Source: an uncultured Bacteroidales bacterium (GTDB lineage: Bacteria; Bacteroidota; Bacteroidia; Bacteroidales; FEN-979). From it: DNA of 49,686 nucleotides. Below the pieces are notes generated by a model. The model was not told where the DNA came from, did not search any database, and saw only the letters and a list, made by a program, of their open reading frames with translations. The stretch is from contig CAIYUC010000225.1 of the NCBI GenBank assembly GCA_903929315.1, positions 1-49,686 of the forward strand, read 5' to 3'. The position numbers were made by a program, and so were the translations under genes. This document shows, one piece after another, positions 42,797 to 49,686 of this stretch (the stretch's first letter is position 1; every line of letters starts with the position of its first letter).

Positions 42797-43804
42797 ATGA
42801 TTATGGAACAACGAAAAAATGAGCATCTGGAACTGGCTTTATCTTCTCAGGTTTCCTTTGACCAGGTTGATGAAAGGTTTAATTATGAGCCTTTACTGGG
42901 TTCACATTCCAAAGGAGAAATCCAGCCGTTTACGTTCCTTGGTAAGACATTGAGAGTACCCATGTGGGTATCAAGCATGACCGGGGGTACGAAACTTGCC
43001 CGGACAATCAACACCAACCTGGCCAGGGCATGTAATGAATTTGGCATGGGAATGGGCTTGGGGTCATGCAGGATCCTTCTTGAAAAGAAAGAATATTTCC
43101 CCGATTTCGATATGCGGGATATCATTGGGAATGATCTTCCTTTTTATGCCAATATTGGCATTTCCCAGCTTGAAAAGATGCTTCAGGACAAAAGCTATCC
43201 ACGGATTTTTGATCTCGTTCATCGTTTGAGGGCTGACGGGCTGATCATTCATGTGAATCCTATACAGGAATGGCTGCAAACGGAAGGGGATGTTTTAAAA
43301 CATCCTCCAATTGAGACCATTGAAGAATTCCTGTCACTAACTCAATTGAAAATAATAGTCAAAGAGGTTGGGCAAGGTATGGGACCGGAAAGTATCTCAC
43401 GTTTAATGAAGTGTTCTATCGAAGCATTTGAACTGGCGGGATTAGGAGGAACAAACTTTGCCAGGGTAGAACTTGCCCGAAGCACAGTTCAGCAGCGGGA
43501 GCTTTATAGTCCACTCGCATTTCTTGGACATTCGGCCGATGAAATGATGGAAGTTGTGAACGCCCTTGTCAGGGCCGGGAACACACTTGGGTGCAGGCAG
43601 ATCATTATTTCAGGGGGTATCAGGTCTTTCCTGGATGGATATTATTATATTTCCAAATGTCTTCTTCCAGGTATATTCGGGCAGGCAGCAGGTTTTCTCC
43701 GGTTTGCCCGTGGTGATTATGAAGATCTACGTTCATTCATTTCTGACCAGGTCAAAGGTTTAGCATTTGCCCGGGCCTTTCTGCAAGTTAAAAGCGGATC
43801 ATGA
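42797..43804 (+). CDS. fni: Type 2 isopentenyl-diphosphate delta-isomerase (FMN-dependent)
   Basis: The 335-residue enzyme interconverts IPP and DMAPP using reduced FMN. Family marks are the N-terminal KNEHLELALSSQVSF, SSMTGGTKLA near 55, FYANIGISQL near 115, and the flavin-phosphate site SGGIRSFLDGYY near 273. The product is unlike the Nudix-type Idi1. ATGs at 42797 and 42803 are both possible. It is first in the mevalonate operon and its stop overlaps the next start (ATGA). The mevalonate route makes IPP only, so an isomerase is required there. Confidence 0.92.
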   Translation: MIMEQRKNEHLELALSSQVSFDQVDERFNYEPLLGSHSKGEIQPFTFLGKTLRVPMWVSSMTGGTKLARTINTNLARACNEFGMGMGLGSCRILLEKKEYFPDFDMRDIIGNDLPFYANIGISQLEKMLQDKSYPRIFDLVHRLRADGLIIHVNPIQEWLQTEGDVLKHPPIETIEEFLSLTQLKIIVKEVGQGMGPESISRLMKCSIEAFELAGLGGTNFARVELARSTVQQRELYSPLAFLGHSADEMMEVVNALVRAGNTLGCRQIIISGGIRSFLDGYYYISKCLLPGIFGQAAGFLRFARGDYEDLRSFISDQVKGLAFARAFLQVKSGS

Positions 43805-45114
43805 AAAATATGATTATCAAAGGTTTTTCCAAATTAAGCGAGGAGGAAAAACGTAATTTTATTTCAATCCAGTGCAAGAATTCAGTACGTACTTCAGCTC
43901 AGTTAAAACATTTTCTTGTTGATGATCCTGTTGAACGCAAGCATTTCCTGGAACTCAGTGAAAACACCATCAGCAGCTTTCACACACCTTATGGTATTGC
44001 CCCCAATATTGTGGTGGATGGGAAAATATATCATGTCCCTATGGCCATAGAAGAAAGTTCTGTTGTGGCTGCAGCTTCTCATAGTGCCCGCTTCTGGGCT
44101 GAAAGGGGAGGTTTCCGTGTGAAACAGATATCGACAATTAAACTCGGACATGTTTATTTTCGTTGGTTTAGTGATCCGGTAGAATTACTGGGACAATGGG
44201 AAATCCTTAAACGATTTCTCCTGGAACGGTTAAAAAAAGTTGCTGACAGCATGGTTCTGCGGGGAGGTGGTATCCTTGGTCTGGAATTACAGGACCGGAC
44301 TGATACGATCCAATATTTGTATAAGCTCGAACTGGAGGTAGATACCGTTAATTCTATGGGTGCCAACTTCATCAATACCTGTCTCGAAGACATGGCTGAA
44401 GGCCTGGATTTTTTCTTTGGTGGTGATCCTCATATGGAAGAAAAAAAATACCAGGTTGTTATGGCAATTCTCAGTAATTACACTTCAAAATGTACGGTGT
44501 CCATTGAAGCATCCTGTAAGGTTGAGGAATTGAAAAGCATTTCCGAGGGAATGGATGTGGAAACATTTACCGATAAAATGGATCTTGCATACAAAATAGC
44601 CCACACCGATCCATACCGCGCGGCCACTCATAATAAAGGCATTATGAACGGAGTCGATGCAGTTTTGATGGCTACAGGCAATGATTACAGGGTAGCAGAG
44701 GCTGCAGCCCACGCATTTGCCTCGCGTGACGGGCAATACCGGGGATTAAGCTGGTGTATGATCAACGATCTTGTCCTGACTATCGGACTGACATTACCCT
44801 TGGCTGTCGGTACAGTAGGAGGCATAACCAACCTTCATCCCCTGGCCCGCCGTTCATTGGAGATCCTCGGGAATCCAACAGCAAAAGAACTTATGGGCAT
44901 TGTTGCAGCAGTCGGGCTGGCCAGTAATTTTGCAGCCATCCGCAGCCTGGTCACAACCGGTATACAAAAAGGACATATGCGTTTACATCTTTCCAATATT
45001 TTAAATATGCTCAATGCCACCACCGATCAGCGCATGGAAACAGAAGTTCATTTTAACGGGAAGAAAGTCAGCTATGCAGCGGTCAAACATTTTCTCAATG
45101 GAAATCAGCATTAA
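43801..45114 (+). CDS. Hydroxymethylglutaryl-CoA reductase, class II type
   Basis: The 437-residue enzyme reduces HMG-CoA to mevalonate (or the reverse). Class II marks are ENTISSFHTPYGIAPNIVVDG and the catalytic Glu in PMAIEESSVVAA (about residues 80-91), Lys in HNKGIMNGVDAVLMATGND with the catalytic Asp (about 278-296), and the C-terminal His in GIQKGHMRLH (about 395). All four catalytic residues are recognisable. The class is often called degradative, but the company of mevalonate kinase and decarboxylase genes argues for biosynthesis. It overlaps fni by 4 bp and the next gene by 17 bp. Confidence 0.94.
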   Translation: MKNMIIKGFSKLSEEEKRNFISIQCKNSVRTSAQLKHFLVDDPVERKHFLELSENTISSFHTPYGIAPNIVVDGKIYHVPMAIEESSVVAAASHSARFWAERGGFRVKQISTIKLGHVYFRWFSDPVELLGQWEILKRFLLERLKKVADSMVLRGGGILGLELQDRTDTIQYLYKLELEVDTVNSMGANFINTCLEDMAEGLDFFFGGDPHMEEKKYQVVMAILSNYTSKCTVSIEASCKVEELKSISEGMDVETFTDKMDLAYKIAHTDPYRAATHNKGIMNGVDAVLMATGNDYRVAEAAAHAFASRDGQYRGLSWCMINDLVLTIGLTLPLAVGTVGGITNLHPLARRSLEILGNPTAKELMGIVAAVGLASNFAAIRSLVTTGIQKGHMRLHLSNILNMLNATTDQRMETEVHFNGKKVSYAAVKHFLNGNQH

Positions 45115-46021
45115 TGCCTGGGCCAATGGGAAACTATTGATTTCCGGAGAATATATGGTGCTGGCCGGAGCGACAGCCTTGGCATTTCCTTTGAAATTCG
45201 GACAGGAATTACAGGTGAAAGAAAATCCTGTCCCGGTCATCCGCTGGATCAGTAGACAACCTGGAGGTATATGGTTTACCTGCGATCTGGATCCGGTTGA
45301 ATGTGAAATCAGGATGACAAATCAGCCCGCTACTGCTTCAAGTCTGAGTAAATTGTTTCAGTCTGCGAGCAAATTAAATGCTGCGTTCCCGGATAAAAAA
45401 ACCGGATCACTTGTGAACATGACGGCCAATTACCCTGTTGAATGGGGACTGGGAAGCAGCTCAACCCTGATTTTCCTGGTTGCACAATGGGCAAAAGTGG
45501 ATCCTTTCTCCTTGTTCCGTTTGGTTTCGGAGGGATCCGGTTATGATATTGCTTGTGCAGACCGAACCACTATGATTTTCTACCAGTGGGATGGAATCCA
45601 TCCTTTTATTACGGAAACGCAACCAGGACAGGCGCTTCAGGATTCTGCCTATTTTGTTAGTCTGGGGAAAAAGCAGGACAGCACAAAGGAAGTGAGATCA
45701 TTCTTAAATCACAGGAATTATTCATCAAAGGATGTTACTTATATCTCAGAACTGTCAACACAAATCTGCCATGCTCAGACAGTAGATGAACTATCAAGGT
45801 TGGTGATTGAGCATGAAACAATCATGAGCAAAGTACTCAATAGAGAATCCATTGCAGCACGTTTCAAAAATTTTCCCGGCACCGTTAAATCCCTTGGAGC
45901 GTGGGGTGGCGACTTTGCAATGTTTATCAGCGAACACGAAAAAAAATCCGTCATTAACTCATTGAAAGAATTCGGCTTGCAAAATGTTTTTACATTTAAC
46001 GAAATAAAAGCAACACCATGA
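45098..46021 (+). CDS. GYDIA-type GHMP kinase (putative phosphomevalonate kinase)
   Basis: From the ATG at 45098 the protein has 307 residues. It has the GHMP kinase start WANGKLLISGEYMVLAGATA, the glycine/serine ATP loop WGLGSSSTLIFLVAQ near 119, and GYDIACADRT near 147, which gives the family its GYDIA name. Such kinases sit in mevalonate gene clusters of Bacteroidota. As mevalonate kinase and decarboxylase are accounted for by other genes, this one most likely phosphorylates phosphomevalonate, but that is assignment by elimination. Starts further upstream lie within the HMG-CoA reductase gene and are rejected. Confidence 0.85.
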   Translation: MEISINAWANGKLLISGEYMVLAGATALAFPLKFGQELQVKENPVPVIRWISRQPGGIWFTCDLDPVECEIRMTNQPATASSLSKLFQSASKLNAAFPDKKTGSLVNMTANYPVEWGLGSSSTLIFLVAQWAKVDPFSLFRLVSEGSGYDIACADRTTMIFYQWDGIHPFITETQPGQALQDSAYFVSLGKKQDSTKEVRSFLNHRNYSSKDVTYISELSTQICHAQTVDELSRLVIEHETIMSKVLNRESIAARFKNFPGTVKSLGAWGGDFAMFISEHEKKSVINSLKEFGLQNVFTFNEIKATP

Positions 46022-47151
46022 GCAGGACTATGCTGTCAAAGTTTAATGGGCCTCACCCTCCGGCCCCCCTGCCTGACCGGCAGGCAGGCTCTCCCAAAGG
46101 AGAGGGGGAGAAAATTGTTGCATGCTGGAGAAGCCCTTCGAACATTGCACTGGTCAAGTATTGGGGGAAAAAAGAGGGTCAATTGCCTCTGAACCCTTCC
46201 ATCAGCATGACGTTGGATCAATCGTATACCGTTACCCGTGTCGAAACAGAATTAGCACCGGAATCCTGTGGAAGGATTATATCAGTGAACGGTGATATTC
46301 AGCATCCTTTTGTTCCGAAGATGGAGACGTTGCTGAAATGGTTGGTTCAGGAAATCCCGGTCCTGGGAAACTTCACTTTCCGTGTTGAAACTTCAAATAG
46401 TTTCCCGCATTCCACAGGGATTGCTTCTTCTGCTTCCGGTATCAGTGCCTTTGCACTTTGCCTTTTGAACATTGCAGGAAAAGTGACCAAAAAAAAAATA
46501 CCTTTAATGGAGTTTTTGACAATGGCCTCATTTGCATCACGGATGGGATCAGGGAGCGCCTGCCGCTCGTTATTTGGCGGATACACTGTTTGGGGTAAAA
46601 CGCCCTGTGTTCCAGGTTCTTCTGATTTATTTGCGATACCGGTCACTGACCGGGTTCATCCTTCGCTAAGAACACTTCACGATGCGATCCTCATGGTTTC
46701 CTCCACTCCAAAAAGCCTTCCGAGCTCGCAAGGCCATACGCTTATGGTCAACCATCCTTTTACACCGGCAAGGATCAGGCAGGCCGGAAATAATCTTTCA
46801 GAATTGCTGAAGGCACTGACCATGGGTGATTTTGACCGTCTCGCCGAACTGGCAGAGTATGAAGCCATGACATTGCATGCCCTCATTATGAGTTCCCAGG
46901 GAGGAATGATTTTGATGGAGCCTAATACAATACAAATTGTAAAAAAAATCCAGGCAGTACGTCAAAGGGGATTGGCTGTTTTCTTTACCCTGGACGCCGG
47001 TCCGAATGTGCACCTGTTATATCCTGAATCTGCAGTTTCAGTGGTCGGAACATTTATCCGGGAGGAACTATTATCCTTATGTGAAAATGGTTCTATTATT
47101 TATGACTATTGCGGAACAGGTCCGATCCAAAACAAAACGGAAACCCAATAG
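46018..47151 (+). CDS. mvaD: Diphosphomevalonate decarboxylase, with an in-frame repeat-derived insert
   Basis: The 377-residue GHMP enzyme converts diphosphomevalonate to IPP. The core starts at WRSPSNIALVKYWGKKEG (about residues 36-53), with SNSFPHSTGIASSASGISAF near 124 (ATP loop) and FASRMGSGSACRSLFGGY near 168 containing the conserved Ser/Arg; YTLDAGPNVHLL-like FTLDAGPNVHLLYP is near 323. All core motifs look intact. Ahead of the core are about 35 extra residues; 12-31 or so (HPPAPLPDRQAGSPKGEGE) are encoded by a palindromic DNA element. ATGA overlap with the preceding kinase gene. Confidence 0.92.
   Translation: MSRTMLSKFNGPHPPAPLPDRQAGSPKGEGEKIVACWRSPSNIALVKYWGKKEGQLPLNPSISMTLDQSYTVTRVETELAPESCGRIISVNGDIQHPFVPKMETLLKWLVQEIPVLGNFTFRVETSNSFPHSTGIASSASGISAFALCLLNIAGKVTKKKIPLMEFLTMASFASRMGSGSACRSLFGGYTVWGKTPCVPGSSDLFAIPVTDRVHPSLRTLHDAILMVSSTPKSLPSSQGHTLMVNHPFTPARIRQAGNNLSELLKALTMGDFDRLAELAEYEAMTLHALIMSSQGGMILMEPNTIQIVKKIQAVRQRGLAVFFTLDAGPNVHLLYPESAVSVVGTFIREELLSLCENGSIIYDYCGTGPIQNKTETQ
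46051..46110 (+). repeat. 60-bp palindromic element inside mvaD
   Basis: Within the coding frame, ctgcctg (46069-46075) pairs with caggcag (46081-46087), and ctctcc (46089-46094) pairs with ggagag (46099-46104); C-rich flanks (46064-46068) can also pair with the G-run at 46104-46108. Sixty bases equal 20 codons, so the frame is kept. The look is that of dispersed intergenic palindromes common in Bacteroidota, and a related ctgcctg/caggcag hairpin occurs at 4456-4491. Confidence 0.75.
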
Positions 47152-47159
47152 ACATCGTC

Positions 47160-48119
47160 ATGCAGGTTCAGAATTCATTTTGCGCCAAGGTCATGTTATT
47201 CGGTGAATATTCCATCCTGCTGGGGTCACCTGCACTCAGTGTTCCTTTCACATATTTTTCTGCTGCATTACGGATTTTCTCTGCCAAAGAAGATCAGGCT
47301 GCCCGTAAATGCCAGGAGAGTAATAAAATGCTCCGGGAATTTTATGACCGATCTCTGTCAAAGCCGGGCTTGTTTTCTGATATTCTCGACCTGGAGCGCC
47401 TTCGGGAAGAACTCGATTCCGGACTTTACCTGGACTCAACGATCCCGTCAAAATATGGTGTAGGAAGTTCGGGCGCTCTTTGCGCAGCCCTTTATTCCCG
47501 GTATGCTTACGAACCTATAGATCCAAAGGATACAGCTGAACTGAAAGAAATGGTAAAACTCCGTCAGATCTTTATTGCAATGGAATCCTTTTTCCATGGA
47601 AAAAGTTCAGGCCTGGATCCCCTGGTTATTTACCTCCGTTATCCTCTTATTATCAATGAAGAAGGGTTACCATCCCCGGCAAATATTCCGAAGGATTTCA
47701 TGCAGGATAAAGAAAAAATTTTCCTTCTTGATACAGGTCAATCAACCGGCACTGCTCCTCTGGTCCGGTTATTCCTGGAGCAATATTCACCGCAAGGCGA
47801 AAAAGAAAATGCAGGGATGAAGTTATGCGAACTCAACCATGCATGTATATCGCATCTGCTTGAAAACAATTTCGAAGGTTTCCGGGAGAACCTGCAATTG
47901 TTATCAGATTTTCAATTTTATAACTTATCCCCGATGATTCCGGATCATATGCGGGGTTTCTGGTCAGCAGGACTGGATAACGGTTTATTTTCTTTAAAAC
48001 TATGCGGTTCGGGAGGGGGCGGATTTCTTACAGGATTTACATCTGACTATGAAAAGACGCTGAATTATTTCAAGGGACATAATATTCCGGTGATCCCTGT
48101 GAGTCTTTTTTCACTATGA
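47160..48119 (+). CDS. mvaK1: Mevalonate kinase
   Basis: From the ATG at 47160 the GHMP kinase has 319 residues. CAKVMLFGEYSILLGSPALS opens it, SKYGVGSSGALCAAL near 115 is the ATP loop, and ESFFHGKSSGLDPLV near 157 matches the E..HG.(P/S)SG.D pattern of mevalonate kinase with the catalytic Asp; LCGSGGGGFLTGF near 280 is the third GHMP motif. It starts 8 bp after mvaD and ends the operon. Its stop overlaps the stop of the convergent cyclase gene by 6 bp. Upstream ATG 47109 falls within mvaD and adds unrelated residues. Confidence 0.87.
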   Translation: MQVQNSFCAKVMLFGEYSILLGSPALSVPFTYFSAALRIFSAKEDQAARKCQESNKMLREFYDRSLSKPGLFSDILDLERLREELDSGLYLDSTIPSKYGVGSSGALCAALYSRYAYEPIDPKDTAELKEMVKLRQIFIAMESFFHGKSSGLDPLVIYLRYPLIINEEGLPSPANIPKDFMQDKEKIFLLDTGQSTGTAPLVRLFLEQYSPQGEKENAGMKLCELNHACISHLLENNFEGFRENLQLLSDFQFYNLSPMIPDHMRGFWSAGLDNGLFSLKLCGSGGGGFLTGFTSDYEKTLNYFKGHNIPVIPVSLFSL

Positions 48120-49686
48120 AACTGAAGGATTCGAAACTTCCACAAAATACATATCAATCTCCCCTTTGTGCTTCGCTACAATTTTACCGCGATGCGTGCA
48201 ATGGAATTTATCTTTCACCAGTGCATATGTTGTTCCGCTGATGTTTACCTGGCCCGCTTCGCCGCTGCTTTCCATTCTTGCTGCGAGATTGACGGTGTCG
48301 CCCCAGATATCATACTGGAATTTTTTCACCCCTACGATTCCCGCCACTACCGGGCCGGTGTGAATGCCTATCCGTAGTTCGAAAGGGATTTCCCCCCTGG
48401 CTTCTTTTTCTTTTTTACGTGTGAGTATGAAATTTCTTATTTCAATGGCTGCACTCACCACGTCAAATGCATGCGTATAATTCAGCACAGGTAAACCGCT
48501 GACACAGATGTATGCATCGCCCACTGTCTTGATTTTTTCCACCTTGTATTTCTGAACAATCTGGTCAAAGGCGCTGAAGCAAAAATTAATCTCATCCACC
48601 AGCAGTTCAGCGCTGACATTTTCGCTTACACTGGTGAAGTCCTTAAAATCAGTAAACATCACCGTAACCATGCTGAATGTTTTTGCCTGGCAGTGTCCGG
48701 TTTGTTTTAATTCTTCCGCTACTTCAAAAGGAAGTATATTGAGCAGCAATTCATCACTGCGCTTTTTCCCTTTCTTGATTTTATTGCGTTGTGAAAAAAA
48801 TACTATTGCAAAAAGCAATACCACTGCAAAGCCACCCATAAATCCGTTGCGAACGAGTTTTTGTTTTTGCAGTTCTTTCAGTGCCAGGGCATCCCTGTTT
48901 TCCTGTTCGGCTTTTGCCAGTGTTTCTTTTTTATCAAACTCATATTGCATTATTTTCTTTGCATTCTCCTGGCTGAACATAATATCCCGGGTAGCGATGT
49001 ACATTTTGTAATGCGTTAATGACTTTTTAAAGGTTCCCTGTGCGCTGTCTAACATTGCCAATCCTTCATAGCTTACATTAATTTCATTCAGGTTGCCAAT
49101 CTCTTTTGCCAGTGACAGAGCTTTATTCAAATATTGAGATGCCTCATTGTTTTTTTTCTGTTTTGTATAAACCTTTCCGATGTCGTTGTAAATAATAGCG
49201 ATGTTCCCTTTATCCCCGGTTTCTTCTCTGATTTTTAATGAAGCGAAATAATTCTTCAAAGCTTCGGGATAATTGCCTTGATCCTGATAAACAACTCCGA
49301 TGTTGTTGTAAGACAAAGCGATGCCCTGTTTATCCCCGGTTTCTTCTGCAATTTTTAATGAAGAGAATAGATTCCTGAAAGCTTCGGGATAATTGCCTTG
49401 ATCTCCATAAATAACTCCGATTTTGGAGTAAGAAATAGAGATGCCATATTTATCCCCTATTTCTTCTGATATTTTTAATGAAGCGAAATAATTATTCAAA
49501 GCTTCGGGATAACTGCCTTGAGCTATATTAATATTTCCTAAATTTATATATGAATATATAAGGTCCTTTTTTTCACCGATTTCGTCCTGAATCTTTATAG
49601 CAGTGAGTTGATATTTTAATGCTTCGGGATAATTGCCTTGATTTTCATAGATATGTCCGATGTTGTTGCAAGTATTTGCAATGTAC
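48114..49686 (-). CDS. TPR-containing class III adenylate cyclase (5' part beyond the window)
   Basis: The frame runs from beyond the right edge to the stop at 48114; at least 523 residues are visible. N-terminal tetratricopeptide repeats of 40 residues (each with G-Y-P-E-A-L/F-type positions) are followed by a helical region, one membrane helix (GFMGGFAVVLLFAIVFF), and a class III cyclase domain. Metal-binding Asp is in MFTDFKDFT; Lys (EKIKTVGDAY) and Asp (QYDIWGDTVN) point to adenine; the transition-state Arg is in NLAARMES. It should make cAMP or a related nucleotide in response to signals through the TPRs. An ATG at 49499 lies within a repeat and is not the true start. Confidence 0.92.
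   Translation of the reverse strand, partial: YIANTCNNIGHIYENQGNYPEALKYQLTAIKIQDEIGEKKDLIYSYINLGNINIAQGSYPEALNNYFASLKISEEIGDKYGISISYSKIGVIYGDQGNYPEAFRNLFSSLKIAEETGDKQGIALSYNNIGVVYQDQGNYPEALKNYFASLKIREETGDKGNIAIIYNDIGKVYTKQKKNNEASQYLNKALSLAKEIGNLNEINVSYEGLAMLDSAQGTFKKSLTHYKMYIATRDIMFSQENAKKIMQYEFDKKETLAKAEQENRDALALKELQKQKLVRNGFMGGFAVVLLFAIVFFSQRNKIKKGKKRSDELLLNILPFEVAEELKQTGHCQAKTFSMVTVMFTDFKDFTSVSENVSAELLVDEINFCFSAFDQIVQKYKVEKIKTVGDAYICVSGLPVLNYTHAFDVVSAAIEIRNFILTRKKEKEARGEIPFELRIGIHTGPVVAGIVGVKKFQYDIWGDTVNLAARMESSGEAGQVNISGTTYALVKDKFHCTHRGKIVAKHKGEIDMYFVEVSNPSVS
49261..49686. repeat. 120-bp tandem coding repeats in the TPR region
   Basis: The string gcttcgggataattgccttg, or a one-base variant, recurs at 49261, 49381, 49501 and 49621: an exact 120-bp period, that is one 40-residue TPR unit per repeat. 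DNA identity between the 49261 and 49381 units is high throughout, which shows recent duplication or conversion. Confidence 0.9.

Noticed and set aside
46018-46130. mvaD as a frameshifted or broken gene because of the odd N-terminus
   Set aside because: The 60-bp insert keeps the frame and all core motifs downstream are intact.
49261-49686. Regular 120-bp repeats as a non-coding satellite or CRISPR
   Set aside because: They are in frame and encode 40-residue TPR units of the cyclase gene.

Overview
The window looks like a chromosome segment of a Bacteroidota bacterium, most likely class Bacteroidia. Three things point there: a type IX secretion (T9SS)/gliding core operon (porP-gldK-gldL-gldM-gldN) plus a PorW/SprE lipoprotein; many families typical of the phylum (YitT, LptE, HU-CCDC81/SPOR, DUF4468, an Ig-like lipoprotein, a bacterial GH3 protein); and exact matches to the Bacteroidota -7 promoter box TAnnTTTG in front of many genes. 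I cannot name a genus. There are no rRNA genes, tRNAs, CRISPR arrays, prophages or transposases that I can see. This is mostly housekeeping DNA, densely coding.

Layout. 1-2.5 kb (minus): queD, folE, a Bax-inhibitor-1 membrane protein and fabD (cut by the left edge). 2.6-7.2 kb (mostly minus): porW/sprE, a bactofilin, AtpZ and a small four-helix membrane protein; a plus-strand 23S-rRNA-intervening-sequence-type protein and two repeat-rich gaps interrupt this block. 7.4-10.9 kb (plus): M23 peptidase, dxr and rseP, facing a minus-strand yitT. 12.0-18.1 kb (plus): the T9SS core operon, closed by a strong terminator. 18.2-24.6 kb (plus): recG, pheT and a nucleotide-sugar dehydrogenase. 24.7-29.9 kb (plus): a sigma-54 activator, lptE, a TPR-like protein, secG, groES and groEL, with terminators after secG and groEL. 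30-33.7 kb (plus): a DUF4468 protein, rlmN, adenine deaminase and an ArsR regulator. 33.7-37.4 kb: an Ig-like lipoprotein (minus), yebC (plus) and a response regulator (minus). 37.8-42.6 kb (plus): GH3, a deoxynucleoside kinase, kdsB, an HU/SPOR protein and trmB. 42.8-48.1 kb (plus): a compact mevalonate operon (fni, HMG-CoA reductase, GYDIA-type GHMP kinase, diphosphomevalonate decarboxylase, mevalonate kinase). 48.1 kb to the right edge (minus): a TPR-adenylate cyclase, cut by the edge.

How the genes work together. GldK/L/M/N, PorP and PorW form a large part of the T9SS. The mevalonate cluster can take HMG-CoA to IPP and DMAPP, yet an intact dxr of the competing MEP pathway lies in the same window. 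GroES/GroEL, SecG, LptE, RseP and the sigma-54 activator serve protein and envelope biogenesis.

Most worth a second look: (1) both isoprenoid pathways represented in one genome; (2) a palindromic repeat-like element of 20 codons read in frame near the N-terminus of the diphosphomevalonate decarboxylase, with a related palindrome in an intergenic gap; (3) a GroES with a roof hairpin about 20 residues longer than in E. coli; (4) a perfect 10-bp inverted repeat straddling the -7 box of an orphan ArsR gene; (5) the sixteen exact TAnnTTTG boxes, several of which settle start codons.
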